A stretch of 64,000 nt of DNA from Tricholoma matsutake (lineage: Eukaryota > Basidiomycota > Agaricomycetes > Agaricales > Tricholomataceae): assembly GCA_026075535.2 (NCBI GenBank), contig AP026547.1:6820001-6884000 (forward strand). Direction: 5' to 3'. Below, piece by piece: positions 11,998-35,324 of this stretch (position 1 is the stretch's first letter; each line of letters begins with the position of its first letter). The notes beneath the pieces are model-generated. The model was not told where the DNA came from. It saw only the letters and a program-made list of their open reading frames with translations, and ran no database searches. The position numbers and the translations under genes were made by a program.

Positions 11998-12948
11998 AGT
12001 CTGGACGGCTGTGAACGACGTGGTGGATGAATAAAAAGCGGAAACTTTGCGAGTTTTAGGTGCTGGGACAGCGTCACCAAACTGCCTTTTGTTTTTCTTT
12101 ATTTACTCATACTTTGAAGCCACCAACTGGCAATTGCAGAGCCGGCGTGCTCTAATATGTAACCCTAAAATTGTTGCTCTTGTCTTTTTGGTCCCTGAAC
12201 TGGTTAACTATCGACGTTTGTCGGGCCAGCAGCATGCAAACAGTAATTCCTAGGTGGGCACGATGTCGGTTTGTCCCGGCGCAGTCTGTCAGTGCAAACG
12301 TTGGCATACGCTTGGAGCTCAGGATTATATATACTTATAAATCCTGGAACCCCGTGCTTATGTCGCGCCCCCATTGATCCCGAAATTATCTGCCGCAAGC
12401 CCGATACCAGTTTGTGCTGCACGAGTCAGGCAAGTAGTTTTTCCTAGCCTTCAGGTTTTCTTCCGGCCCTCACGTTCGATCTTGCTGATGCCGATATCAT
12501 TATGGAACACGTATCAGCTTTGCAAAAAACCGGTTTATCACACGTCAAGTATGTGCCTTATAATAGATAGATAGGTACGAATCTTGACCAAGACATCTCC
12601 GAACCATTGCGGTTCAGTTTTTGCACGGAGGAGTCACAGATTTCGTTCGGTGATCATGACGCTCAGCAGATCTGTTGTCGTGGAGGACACACGGCTACGG
12701 TATGGTAGACTTGTAAGACAATATATATATATTAATTATGCCGCGGGTGGCACTTGTTCTTGGGACTCCGGCGGAACCGGCCTCTCCACGCAGGAGTCGC
12801 ACAGACACGAGCTGGCACGCCAGTCTGAGTCTATGATAGTACTGTGTGATCATAAAATGTTACCTTGAAATGCACTCATAATACGTATATCGGATCCCAT
12901 GCTCTCAGGCAGCAGTGTCTTCCTCCACGCACTTGTGCAAAATTGGCA
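11998..12948. other. Intergenic stretch upstream of the kinase
   Basis: Promoter side of the minus-strand kinase gene. Short AT runs (tatatatatatta near 12722) and no supported frame. Confidence 0.5.
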
Positions 12949-13569
12949 ATGACTCCTCCCGCAAAGGGTTGCCTTGTGCTTATCAATATCCAAAACGAAT
13001 TTCAGGTGAAAAATATCCCGTTGACAAGGAATCGCGAGGTTTGCTGGACCACTTACGGCCGTATTTCATGCCTCTAGACAGCCCATCTTCTGGATTCGTT
13101 CCGAATACGCCAATTCTCACACGTTTAGTGAAGCAACTGAAGGTGTAAAGCGTCACTAAGCCAGCATCCGGACCAAGACGCACTCCGTCACTGCAAGGCA
13201 GCACTGGCACTGGATATCCTGACGAAGTCGCGTCCTTGATTGCAGATTCAGAGTCAAATCCAATTGCTGAGAACGTAGTCATCACGAAGACCTGGTATGC
13301 TGCATTCAAAGCGACGTCACTCCTTACAGATCTTAGAGAACGCGAAATAACAGAACTCTAGACTGTTGACCAACGTTTGCGCCAGTGCAACAGTGCTTGA
13401 CGCACGCGATCTTGGCTTTGAGGTCGCATTGGTGGAAGACTGCTTGAGATGGCGGAACCGCACGAGCCATGTGCAAGCCGTTGAGGAGATGCTCAAGCAT
13501 GGTACTCAAATTGTGTCCAGCAATTATCTGGACACCAAGACCGCGGATTTAGCACAACTCACTACGTGA
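12949..13569 (+). pseudogene. Isochorismatase-like cysteine hydrolase, broken by frameshifts
   Basis: The start MTPPAKGCLVLINIQNEF matches the family N-terminus with its D-x-Q-N-x-F strand (Asn-Ile-Gln here, so the catalytic Asp appears replaced by Asn). The next expected stretch (SGEKYPVDKESRGLLDHL) is in another frame. Near 13265 ENVVITKTWYAAFKATSLL supplies the KTxYxAF element, followed by a TAG in frame. From 13363 the third piece reads LTNVCASATVLDARDLGFE with the nucleophile Cys, then VALVEDCLRWRN and a C-terminal helix to a stop at 13569. At least two frame changes and a stop separate the pieces and I found no intron that fixes them. Family members hydrolyse isochorismate, nicotinamide or related amides; this copy is probably non-functional. 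Confidence 0.65.
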
Positions 13570-13595
13570 ATAGTTCAATACCCAGCTGACACGTC

Positions 13596-14242
13596 ATGAT
13601 AGCACTGTACGAGAAGGTGAGTTGTCTCCGCTTGAATCATGGACTTCCCTCAACGGCACATAGAATATCAATTTCAGACTTGGTACTGAGTGATCCAAGA
13701 GAAACTCGACTTCCAGAGCTTCCTCGCTCTCGATCACCGAGGGAAATTAAGTATCTTTGTGGATTTCTACCTCAGTCATCTACCTCGGAAGCAGGGGGAA
13801 AACCCGATCCACAGATTATCAATGTAAATGAGAATCTTGCCATCCTTCACTATCACACTAACTATGTACATAAAACCGGCCTTCCTTTTCTCCTCCACTC
13901 TCGTCACGTGGCCCACGCGCCATCGTACTTGCACGCATTCAGGAGTCCGAAAACCTTCGCCTAGCCTATGACGTTTTAGAGGACGCAGATTCAACGCTAA
14001 GGATACTGGTTGACGCACACCGAGCAGGCCTATAATATCGGTCATAGACAAGGAGTTCGACAACGAGCTCGACTACTGGGTATGTTGCAAAGACGACCTT
14101 CATCGCCGGAGATGTGTTTGGGTTGGCTGGTTGTGCGTTCTTCCCCTGTCTTGCGTACATGGTACACCGTGGGTTCGAGTGGGGGCGAAAGCGATGCGAT
14201 GTGTCCGGACCTCACTTAAAGGCATATTTTCACAAGGTATAG
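13596..14242 (+). pseudogene. Unassigned decayed coding stretch downstream of the isochorismatase-like remnant
   Basis: Several protein-like pieces in different frames. One has LDHRGKLSIFVDFYLSHLPRK (about 13715-13780). A second reads AIVLARIQESENLRLAYDVLE to a stop near 14033. The third (about 14088-14242) is a hydrophobic run FGLAGCAFFPCLAYMVHRGF then a basic tail and TAG. The last could be a C-terminal membrane segment. I do not recognise a family, and no set of introns joins them convincingly. They may be the rest of the upstream gene or a second decayed gene. Confidence 0.3.
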
Positions 14243-16058
14243 GATCGTGGCGGTTAGGGTGGCTGCGCACAAAATCCCAACCTGTGGGATGGAAACGCAA
14301 ATGGAAAGCTAATGTTTGGAAAGGGACAACTGGTAGTGTGAAGGGGTGACAAAGATTTGTCAACTAGACTATCCTCCCCGAGTTGACTCGTGTCAAGTCT
14401 AGACACTATTCTTATGCTGTGTCCTGTTCTATCTTCATCCTGGAACACTCATCATGGAGATTCTTCCTTATCGAAGAATTGCTTACTTCCATATTGTGAT
14501 CTAGGAAATTACCCATGCGCCAAATCAGAATCCCAACCATTAACTCTTCCCTCCAGTCAATCTTCTACTAGCAGAAGTCATCGAATCATAAATCTGTAAC
14601 TTTCCGCCTTTTCCAGGTTTTGCAGCCTCAGATCGTCGTCAGGAGACAGCCCATGAGAACGCTCTGTCCCTAAATAAAGTTTCCATGACTTCCATGCATG
14701 CTACCATTCTTAGATCTATGGTATCGAGGTCATGTTCAGAGAAGACTGCCCTGTGTCAGCCGATCAGGTTCAGGAGCAGGGAAGGAATGCATTATCACGC
14801 TTTGAAATGCGCCTTGTATCAATGCCACGGTGAATTTCGAAGTGTAAGCAAGTTGGATTTACAGACATGCTGTATCATATTGAATGTAAGATGAGTCAGT
14901 GAGTAGGACAAGCCCAAGGGAAGATATTTAGATCCAGGATTGACCCAGCCAAATTGTCAAAGGCTAGATGCACCTGACCAATACAGCATGTTTGACAGTT
15001 GCTGGGCATATTTCATGCGGAAATCCACTGTTCAAAGAGGGACTTCAAGCTCGCGAGGGGATTCAATACTGATATGGAGCGACAGGAAGGGAAGAAGATT
15101 TGGACAATGGATTCCATAAACATGGACAGTTCTCCGCTCTTGATAGCCATGCGCAGACCATAAGCTGTAAGCGCCGTAGGTCAATCGACAGCGGCGACCA
15201 AGATCATCTCGCGGTTGAAAAACAGATACCTGCCAGGGAGCGCTAACTTTATAGGCATCAGAACATGAAATAGACTTGGTGCAATAGGGAAGGCACTGGC
15301 TGGAAATATTTTTGCTACTAGCTCGAATGGCAGGCTGAGCATAGGTCATGTAGGGCCATCTGCGAAATCTCCTAAGCTTCCTGTCGTATCTCCATCCTTG
15401 TGACAAGATCTCCGGTTTGTTTCGAGCAATTCAGGTCTGGCTTGCAAACTTCTAGAGGGGTATCAGACAAACGAAAGGACATGATTATGCTGTTGCCTCA
15501 GGAGTGTACCAGCAATATCAATAACCAAGGGGATCATTGGATGCCAGTGGGCTAAATACTTTTGCACGTTCTGGCGAACTTACAGGAAGTCCGACGGTAT
15601 ACATATCACGAGCTTCTTAATCCGAAGTCCCACGTTTCAAACTAAGCGCGTCCCAGGTGATTCAAGCTCTTTCCCCGGTTCAGACGGTCGAAGTCACCTT
15701 CTGGGTCGATATTGGAATGTGTTCATGTATGTTAACAATTGTTTGAACATCACAAAGTCAGAGAGGAAAATAACAAAGTTGATAGTAGCTGTAAATCAGA
15801 TGGATGCTTGAGGGTCCTGCCAGGTCCTGCCGCGGGGGATCAACTGGGATCAAGGGGGGTGGTGATGTTGGCTGGGTTACCAGTGACAGCGGTTAGTGTG
15901 CTAATAGGGAAGTGGCGCTGCGGCGTGTGTTCTTCGTCAAGCGAGCCAAATAACAACAAACAACGCTGCTCACCGTCTGAACCTGTGGCCGACGACGAAG
16001 GGAAGCAGGACTCTCCGATCAGTGACAGTCCCGGGCTTCTTCTCCGTCTTATTGCCCA
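14243..16058. other. Intergenic stretch upstream of the MYST gene
   Basis: No supported frame. The 3' end (15700-16058) is the likely promoter and 5' leader of the acetyltransferase gene; a 107-codon frame there (15739-16062) runs into its start and looks like chance. Confidence 0.5.
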
Positions 16059-20240
<4,182 letters not shown>

Positions 20241-20482
20241 TTTGATTATTTCAAAGTAAAATTGTTTGATAATAGCTTGTGAAGTAAACAATGCGTGGTA
20301 AACGAGCCGTTACGAACCATTCAAGCGGCATCGCTTACGAACAAACCGTGTTTGACTCAGGACTGACCGACTGGGCTGATACGCCGCGGTGGTTCGTTTG
20401 AATGGCATCTCAAAAGTGTGTACAGCCTGCGTCTAGATGCTGTTGTTGCTGGAAACGGACGTGATGTTTTAGCGACCAAACG

Positions 20483-22137
20483 ATGCAGTATGGCCGTCTG
20501 CCCCTGCCAGACCGGAGAGATTCAAATCTAGACAGTAATGGCTCGGTACGTGGTGACCCAGGTCGACTCTTATGTTCTATAACCTGACCAAAACATAGAC
20601 TCCGTTTCAATCCCATCAGAGCTTAGGTCAAGCGCTGGGCACCCATATCGCGGGTACCGTTCCTCCATATACTTCTCCTGATCCCTTTCGAAACCTTCCC
20701 TCGTCTCCAGGTCTTCAGCAGAATGCTGCCCCTTCACAGCCTCATCAACCACAATCCCACTCCCCGCTGTTCTCCGTACCATCGACGCCTGGAATGAAGC
20801 GTAAACCTGATACCATACTGGGGGCTGCTCAGCAATTCAAACGGGGTCGTCATGCCGATACTGATAGCGGTGACACATTTGATATCGACGGCAGCGCTCA
20901 GGGTGCCAAACACTGGACGGACGAGGAAAAAACGAGGTTATTCACCTGGCTCATGGGTCAAGGCCAAGACGAACATTGGAGTTCCCTTCGCGCTACTAAA
21001 AACTCTTGCTTACGAGAGGTATGTGACTTATTCATCTATATAGCCACGTATTGTATAACATCCACCCAGTGCGCAATAGAGGTATTTGGCAACAAGAAAA
21101 CATACCAGGCATTGAAAGGGTGCTACGAGCGCAACTTTAACCTCTTTAAACAAATATACGCCTTTGAAAATTTCCACGCACATTCCACCAATGTGGTCAT
21201 TAGTGGGCTAAGTGAACCCGACCGCCTGAGGGAGTACGAGCGTCGGCTGCAAACTGCCCGCAAATCCGGTTGTGACGTCGGAAACATCAACGCACGAACG
21301 ATCGACCACTGGCACCGCATAGGATGGTATGACCTATTTTTCCGGAGGTTTGTGTTCACTTCCACTGAATTGCAACTCGATTTTTTAATTACGTCGCATC
21401 ACGTGACGATAGATGGCAAGGCGACCCAGCGACCACCAAGTCCTCGCAGCCCCGAAACTCCGCCGCCCCTGCAAACGCGAGTGGGAGTGGTGGGGGCGGC
21501 GGTGGAGGCGATGACGGCGATGACGATGACCCGCAACTCGACTTCCCCGATTCTATCGCACTGGACACCGGACTTAGTGCTTTGGGCCAAGGTCAGGACC
21601 GCACCCACCCCATCACGTTCATTACCCAGCAACAAACTCCCCGTGAGTCCATCCCCCCAATACCACTTGGGGTGGGCACAAGCATGGGGCGGGATGGAGT
21701 TGGAGTCGGTGGAGCAGGCGCGCCGCCGCCGCCGCAGTCCCCCACGAATGGTGATCAGGCAGTGGTGAATTTGAGTATAACGCAGGGGATGATGTCGACG
21801 TATCTGCAATTCTTACAGGTGCAAACGCAGACCGGGAAGATGAAGCTGGAATACCTGCGCCGCAGGGAGGAGCGTGAGGAGAGGGAGAGCGCGCAGCGGA
21901 GAGAGCTGGAGAGGTTAAAGATGGAGAGGGATGTCGCAGAGTTCGAACATAATAAGCAAAATGCGAACGTGCAGCAGAAGACCGACCGTGCATTGGTGTG
22001 TGTTTCCTTCGTGATTGGGATGGTTGTGCTGATTTGCGCACGATATGTAGGACTTGCTTAACAACCCATCCGTCGATGCTTCTGTGAAGCAGGCAGCGGG
22101 TGATTATTTAAAGAAATTATTCGCGGCAGCGGATTAA
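20483..22137 (+). CDS. Myb/SANT-like DNA-binding protein, Agaricomycete family
   Basis: Exon 1 encodes MQYGRLPLPDRRDSNLD from 20483. After a 55-bp intron a Pro/Ser/Gln-rich region leads to a single SANT/Myb-like helix bundle: HWTDEEKTRLFTWLMG, HWSSLRATKNSCLRE, an intron, CAIEVFGNKKTYQALKG and CYERNFNLFKQIYAFE. After another intron come a Gly/Asp-rich stretch (about 21490-21530) and a Pro-rich linker. A long charged coiled coil (about 21830-21985, EYLRRREEREERESAQRRE) follows, then a last exon with DYLKKLFAAAD and the stop at 22135-22137. The layout suggests a DNA-binding protein that dimerises through the coiled coil; targets are unknown. I recall close relatives across mushroom genomes without assigned function. 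It lies 242 bp after the MYST gene on the same strand. Confidence 0.75.
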
Positions 22138-22403
22138 TTACACAGGAAGTAACAGCTTAGCATACCAGTACTAATCACTCGCTTTTGGAAGTAACCTAAT
22201 TGTCATCTTGCACATTTCGTACTTTATTACATCCACAGTTATATGCTCCGTTGGCAAATTCCGTTGGCGTATGTAGATCTTCAGTCCATGTACCGGTTAG
22301 TCCATTACCTCCCAAAACAAACCTAATTCCATGGCCATCTATCGTGCGTGGTATACAAGTTATCTTTGCTGTAGTACAGGCGTCATATACACTGCCTTTG
22401 CGT

Positions 22404-28179
<5,776 letters not shown>

Positions 28180-28527
28180 ATATATTTTTTGAACGGCCGG
28201 CAACTGAGCCGCACACTCGTCAGTGATGATGAGTCCGACCCCAAATTGAACCTGTCAATATATTAATAATACCGATCTGCCCATGAGTCTTGCTCTTTTT
28301 TAAAATAATAGATGTATCAGATACTGGGAATTCATAAGTTTCATTCAATGCTTGACAGTCAAAAATTTTAAAAGGCAAATCAGGTTCATTAAGACCATAA
28401 AAGCCAGGCACAGCTAGGCACAGTTTGTCAAAAACCATAGATCTAAACAATCCGTGGGGTCGCAAGCCCACATGGCAAAATCTCACGGCCCTCACGGCAA
28501 CAATTATTGTACAGGCGGATTCATTAA
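28180..28527. promoter_or_regulatory. Promoter region of the ABC transporter
   Basis: 348 bp between the ATG17 stop and the transporter start, both on the minus strand. Low GC in the middle (about 28255-28380). No specific site identified. Confidence 0.4.
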
Positions 28528-30497
28528 CTATATCAAATCTGCCGCGACCCCTGACGTCCCCTCATGATCAGCATTGGCCTCTCTGGCCTACACACAAGTC
28601 AATCGATGTGAACTTTCAAGAAATAGAAGACCGACCTGAGAAATAATATCATCCTCAATAGCAGGTAGAAATTCCACCGCATCTCCACTCCACGGCACAA
28701 CTTCCCACTTCGTAGGGGCATTACCGATGCATATGCATATGTCTTCAGGGAGGTGCGCACCGTATTCCGAGTTGAAGTGATTACGGACTTGGTTCTCCTC
28801 TATGTAACAGAAAGTCTTGGGAATTGACAGATCGCGTCACGATTTCCTTACCTTCCGTCATGGCCTCCAGCTGCCCCACCATCCTACGCACGATGTTCTC
28901 AGCCGCCTCGCGGTATTGCCTTCGTCTTGCAAGTTCAAGGATCAACTTGTTGAAAGCTGTCTGATACGAAATAAATCGGTCGTGCAGATGCTCTACTGCA
29001 AGCAGGTGGTCATGAAGTCCGTCAAGTTCCTCTTCGTACTGCACCTGGGAAATAGTGAGGGTTGAAACGTAATCAAGGGATGCCACACACCTCGACGCTT
29101 TCCTGAGTTTGCAGCATCTCTGTCATAATCTCCCCCAATTCATCCAGGTCATCTATAGTGTGATTGAGAAGGGAAAGTTGATTATTTGACATCTCCTGAG
29201 TTGTTTGTAACTTCTCACTTGAAGAGACGCGGGTTTCAATTAGAAAGGGAAGGATGAATGTACAGATGTTAATGCTCACTGATATGACTCAATGATATCT
29301 GCAGCCTCCTCCAGTTCAGCCATAATCAATGGTAATTCATTAGTATCGCGGTTCATATCTTGATGGGGTGAAATAAGATAGCTAAACTTCGTGTAGAGAA
29401 GGAAATCACACACACCGTGGATATCCTCATCGCTGAACTCCTCGCCAGCCTCGCTCTCTCGTAGGGCGGTGGCCATCTGGTCGTAATGTGATGCCAGACT
29501 CTCCAGATGAGCTGCCATAGACGTCGAAGCTTTATCCTGTGCTGCTAAGGTTTCTTCCACGAATACGGCGGGCGGGGTGGGGAGCTCTGGTAATGTGTCC
29601 CGAATGGAGGACACGGTCTTCACGAGTGTCTCTGGATACTCGTCCGTCTTGCTTAAGATATTCTAAGGTATAAAAAAACTTGAGCATTCGTGTATAGCCA
29701 AAATTTCAGCGCATACGTCTAATCCCAATCTATCGTTCTCGATATTCTCCAGAACATCTTCTATAGCTTGCTCGTCCACAAAATCACGTAACGTCTTCCA
29801 CAAACTCCTGTCTGCCTGTCGACTCGCCCTCTCTCTCTCCCTGATCGACGGTTTACCCATTTGCAATCCGTTGCGTAATGTGGATGACGGGCTATGGCTC
29901 ACGGACAACGACCGTGCATTGGATTTCGGTCTCGCATCCCCTTCTATCTCAGCAGCCTCGTCTGAATGCTGGCTCCCGAACAGAGAAGATTCAACCGAGT
30001 TGCTCTGGTGAAAGTCAGGAGGCACAAGCTGGGCACCAAGCGACTCGAGAATGTTGTCTAGTGCATCTGAACGTTTGACGCGTAATATGTCCCAGGTCTA
30101 GATTGGCGAGTAGCGGCATACAAAGAGGTTGGGGTTTAAAGTACATGGTGTTAGAAAATGAAAGCGAACCTGCACTTGGCTTTCGAGATATGCGCGTTTC
30201 TCTTCGATGCTCTTCGCTACACTCACAACTAACTAAGAATCGTTGGGGTCATTGTTGCTTAAGGCACGTAAATACAACAGGAACAAGTTTCATACACACC
30301 GTAAGCTGTTCGCTGACCGCCTCCGTCACCCAACGAACTTTAGCATCAAGGGCTACGACGTCAACGGCAGTGCGTGCAGACGCGTTTGAGATTGCATGAG
30401 CGCGACTGCAAAGCTGTTCACCGTGCTGAAGAGCCTTCTTAGACTGGAGTACGAGAGTGACTAGGTGTGGTTGGACAAGTTGGGTGGGTGAGGACAT
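28528..30497 (-). CDS. ATG17: Autophagy scaffold protein Atg17
   Basis: The start MSSPTQLVQPHLVTLVLQSKK (30497) opens a long helical protein of about 500 residues with several short GT-AG introns. Family phrases are visible: DNILESLGAQLVPPDFH, FVDEQAIEDVLENIENDR, LPELPTPPAVF, HLESLASHYDQMATALRE, YEEELDGLHDHLLAVEHLHD and near the end LPEDICICIGNAPTKWEVVP. The last exon ends AREANADHEGTS...VAADLI and TAG (28528-28530). The order and spacing match fungal Atg17, a crescent-shaped coiled-coil protein that scaffolds the Atg1-Atg13 kinase complex and starts the phagophore assembly site in starvation. An upstream TTG-initiated extension exists in the same frame but the ATG fits the family. It is transcribed divergently from the LysM gene. 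Confidence 0.88.
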
Positions 30498-31271
30498 CGA
30501 CGTTCGAGCTCCGAACACAGCTCGGTATTGACCGGCGAGTCGGACTACGGTCCGGTTTCTCCGGAGCAAAGGAGACAAATGTGATAAAACGAACACATCA
30601 GAGTTCCGTACGAGCCTCATCAGGTCAACTCATCGTTATGGAGTCAAGGACATCAGACCACTGCCCGATGAGATGAGAATTTGTGCTGACAGCAGGCAAC
30701 AGAATTGCTATTATGTGAGTCATACATATTAGGACCTGTTTTAGTAGAAGTAGGCACAGGAATTCCAAGCCTTGTCAACTTGGTCACGATGCCTGCACTT
30801 GTATTGGAAAGAACAAGTATCTGGCCAACGCAATCCTCCATGTTGCAGTTCAGTATTATATACATCAAATTGGGCCATGAAGCCACGAAACCCTACAATC
30901 TGAACTTCCAATCTTAGAATCATCTGCCAGTGGTACGATTTCAAAGTGGTTATTATGAGGCTGATATCCGAAAGGTTGTTGATATGTAGGAAGAGAGGTT
31001 GGGATTGAAATTTGGCGGTATCGCTATCAGTATTCTGGAGCTAATGATGGGGCAACTGTTTGAACAAGCGTAAGATCGTCCACCAGAACTACAAGAGGAG
31101 AGAGATGAGGCATAGACAAAAGTTAGAACGATACGGATGGGCGGCGGTATTCCGGCACGCCGTCCGTGGCGTCCGAGTTTGTAAAGTTCGTCAGCCAACG
31201 CGACTTTTGAATTCTTGTCCGTCAACTACGATAATCTGCATCTACCCCAACCACACAGTCGCCTGGTACTT
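30498..31271. promoter_or_regulatory. Divergent intergenic region between ATG17 and the LysM gene
   Basis: 774 bp shared upstream region. Coding-like scraps near 30955-31095 (ADIRKVVDM stop EERLGLKFGG..) may be remains of a gene, but they are broken by stops and too short to name. Confidence 0.4.
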
Positions 31272-32419
31272 ATGTTGCTTTCATCACCCACAGCTACAGC
31301 TCGTGCAGCCGAAATTGATCAAAACACCACATTGTGCCTTGCGTGCTCCTGTTCTCTCCCTCCTTTGAAGAAGTCACCCTCACACTCTAGCACATCAATG
31401 GCTGTACCACAGATATTTCTTACCCCATGCTGCTACCGTCCTATCTGTTCTAGATGCATTGCCGCTAACCAACGGCTGCAGAGGTATGACCCTTGTCTAG
31501 CATGTCTTGGAGGTGTCGGTGTTGTACGCTCTAGTTCGGGCACTCCAGCTCATCAAGTTCGAGAAAAGGTTTCTAGTGTCAATGTCGATGGTGCTGTGAG
31601 GGACGAGGATACATTCGTGCTCGGAGACGCAGACGACGATGAAGAGGACGATGTATTGTCAGACACTTTGCCTATTGAGCAGCCCGAGCGCTCACATCCC
31701 GCAAGAGAAGGTGCCCATGAGACTGCTAGCACTGCAAGTAGCTTGGCACTAACGACTGAGCAGCCGACTGAGCAGCCAACAAATACCACTCCATTGAAAT
31801 ACTATATAACACGAAATGATACATTACAGGGAATAGCTCTTCGATATGGATTAAATGTGAGCAAGATCCTCCCCCCTGTTGCCAAACTAACGCATCACTT
31901 CAGGGACATGAGCTCTGCCGTCTCAATAACCTCCCTCCAAGTAGTCTTCGCACCACTCCTCATCTCCTACATACACGCCGGTACTTGACCTTGCCACCAT
32001 CTGCACGCCAGCTTTCAGGTTCAGCATCAAACGAAAACTCGGAGGAGGTGAAAGAACGACAAGTCAGAATACAGCTTGAGAAGGCTGAGAAACGGCTGCA
32101 GACACTCACAAAGGAGGTGGATTGGCACATAGCGAAGGCGTATGTCGCATTGGAGGACGACGCGGAGGAGACAGGTGAATATGATCGGAAGCTTAAAGAG
32201 GGAGGACTTCCAAACAGATTTCCGTCGAATTTGGAGGAGAGAGCCATTGCGAAATACCTGGACGATGATGAATGGGAGGCCAACGCAAGGAAGGATGGGG
32301 GCAAGGTAGGTGTCACAGGACTACCATTTGTCCATGGGTGGGGTAACAGCGAGAATAGGACGGTCCAGTCTGAGAAGGAGGTTCATGGACGCCATGAACG
32401 TCATTGGTGGCAACGGTAA
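31272..32419 (+). CDS. Intracellular LysM-domain protein with N-terminal Cys cluster
   Basis: Two exons, 31272-31856 and 31904-32419, with a 47-bp intron (31857-31903). The N-terminus MLLSSPTATARAAEIDQNT has no clear signal peptide. A zinc-finger-like cluster follows: CLACSCSLP, FLTPCCYRPICSRCIAANQR and YDPCLACLGG. An acidic linker (DADDDEEDDV) leads to one LysM motif, YYITRNDTLQGIALRYGLN, which continues across the intron as GHELCRLNNLP. The C-terminal third is charged and helical (QLEKAEKRLQTLTKEVDWHIAKAYVALEDD). LysM domains usually bind N-acetylglucosamine polymers, but members with this Cys cluster and no signal peptide are thought to be cytosolic or nuclear with unknown ligand. The stop (WWQR, TAA) is at 32417-32419. 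Confidence 0.82.
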
Positions 32420-32913
32420 AGCGTGGCTTCAAGTTGGACAGGTTTTCCGGCCGAATATTCCATGTAGATTCGTGTGCAACGGTGTATCAATTGCGAAATC
32501 TACGTCCTCAAAAAATCGATAACTGAGAAAGTAAGATCAATCGCCAAGGGAAAAAGTCGAACAGCACGCAAGTTACCGTACTTCGTCGGATTGCTTCTGT
32601 AACCGACTTGTTGGATTAGAAGAGCGCATATTTAAGCTGTTTCGCGCTATCCAGTGACGCCTTCTGACCTCAACGACTCACAACCATTAACCCTGCTCTA
32701 CTGAGTGCAGGCAACAGGAAGTAGGCAATTCTCTCTTGTCATTCTTGAAGAATTACGTTGGACCTCTCCATCGCTAGACGAACGCATGGATGTGGAGCAC
32801 CAATAATGCATATATGAGGAGAATAAAATGATTACATGCACGCATATAAGGTCATACTTCTCCACCTCCCCACCCTTTCGCTTCCCATGGATAGGTCCAC
32901 TCAAAACGATGGA
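32420..32913. other. Convergent 3' intergenic region (LysM / ubiquitin-eL40)
   Basis: 494 bp between two converging genes; holds both 3' untranslated regions. Nothing else seen. Confidence 0.5.
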
Positions 32914-34294
<1,381 letters not shown>

Positions 34295-34609
34295 GGGAAA
34301 TGCATGGGTTTTACCTGCAGGTTTCCCACACTTTTATTTCCTAATTTATTCAATGAGTTTTGCATGAAAAGTGAAAAAAAATTCTGGTAGCTAATCATTG
34401 GGTGCTTGTGATACCATGGACAAAATAATATATTTGCATCCTTGACACATGAGAAATGTCACCCAAATATTGTTTTATGTGTTGGATCCCAAAGAGCCAA
34501 CAAAACACTTTCAGAAAATCATTTTTTCATGATTTTTCATGCAAAACTCATTGAATAAATTAGGAAATAAAAGCATGGGAAACCCGTGGGTAAAATGCAT
34601 GCATTTCCC
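34295..34609. mobile_element. 315-bp MITE with long inverted ends and TA duplication
   Basis: About 85 bp at each end are reverse complements, starting gggaaatgcatg (left) and its complement at 34598-34609. They share ttatttcctaatttattcaa and gagttttgcatgaaaa. TA flanks at 34293-34294 and 34610-34611. The 140-bp middle is AT-rich and non-coding. This resembles Tc1/mariner-derived (Stowaway-like) MITEs; its sequence differs from the MITE at 3893-4166. Confidence 0.85.
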
Positions 34610-34909
34610 TAATTACACTGGGGATTGGGGCAGCTGAAAATGGTGTTAGTGTTCTGAGTGTTCTGATGCAGTTGGACCTTCTCGCCCAGAAAGGGTAGAT
34701 GACAGAGTAGATAATAGCTGCATATAGCAAAATGACATAGCCACCTGGTGTTGCTTGGTGGTTTGATCCTTGACAGGCGCACTTCTCTCATGAGAAGCAG
34801 GAGCAGGGGGGTTTTTATTTCTGGGGGTTTCTGATGAAATGCTTTGAAGGAGAAGGAGGTTTCATTGAGTTCAAATTTAAAATGAAGGCACTCTCATCCC
34901 TTGATCACT
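34610..34909. other. Non-coding stretch between MITE and LTR relic
   Basis: No supported frame or repeat. A 60-codon minus frame is composition noise. Confidence 0.4.
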
Positions 34910-35099
34910 TAAGAGTGAGGAACCAAGTAAATTGGAACTTGATATGGATTTAAGGTAGAATAAGAACTAACTAAGACATCGTTTGGGGAATTCAATACTT
35001 GTGCACGTGATCACGTATATTAGTAATGGATAGGTGAGGGCAAGGGTAACATGTGTGTGGAAGTAATGAGGTAGTAAGATAATAGGAAATTATCTTACA
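34910..35099 (+). repeat. Diverged solo LTR of the Gypsy family found intact at 41378-47062
   Basis: Aligned by eye with the 213-bp LTR: shared gaacttgatatggatt, ctaagacatcgt, gtgatcacgtatattagtaa and a gtagtaag ... tatcttaca 3' end. The orientation matches the plus-strand reading of the LTRs at 41378 and 46850. The 5' limit is uncertain. Confidence 0.6.
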
Positions 35100-35324
35100 A
35101 AAGAATATATAAAAAGAAACTTACCAGGGGCCCAAACAACAATAATGTCATTTGGGCCTGTTTCTGTGGTTGGTTCTACAGGTAGGAGGAAGGGAGGGGG
35201 TGGTGGCATCATCAAGAGTGGTGATTGATGTGGTGAGCATACAAATACATATGTGTAAACATATAAATGATCAATGATCAATGATGTCAGTCACTTTTAA
35301 TGGGAACCCGCATTTTGATCCCAT

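Noticed and set aside
21399..21809. 136-codon minus frame opposite the SANT/Myb gene
   Set aside because: Mirror of the Gly/Asp- and Pro-rich linker.
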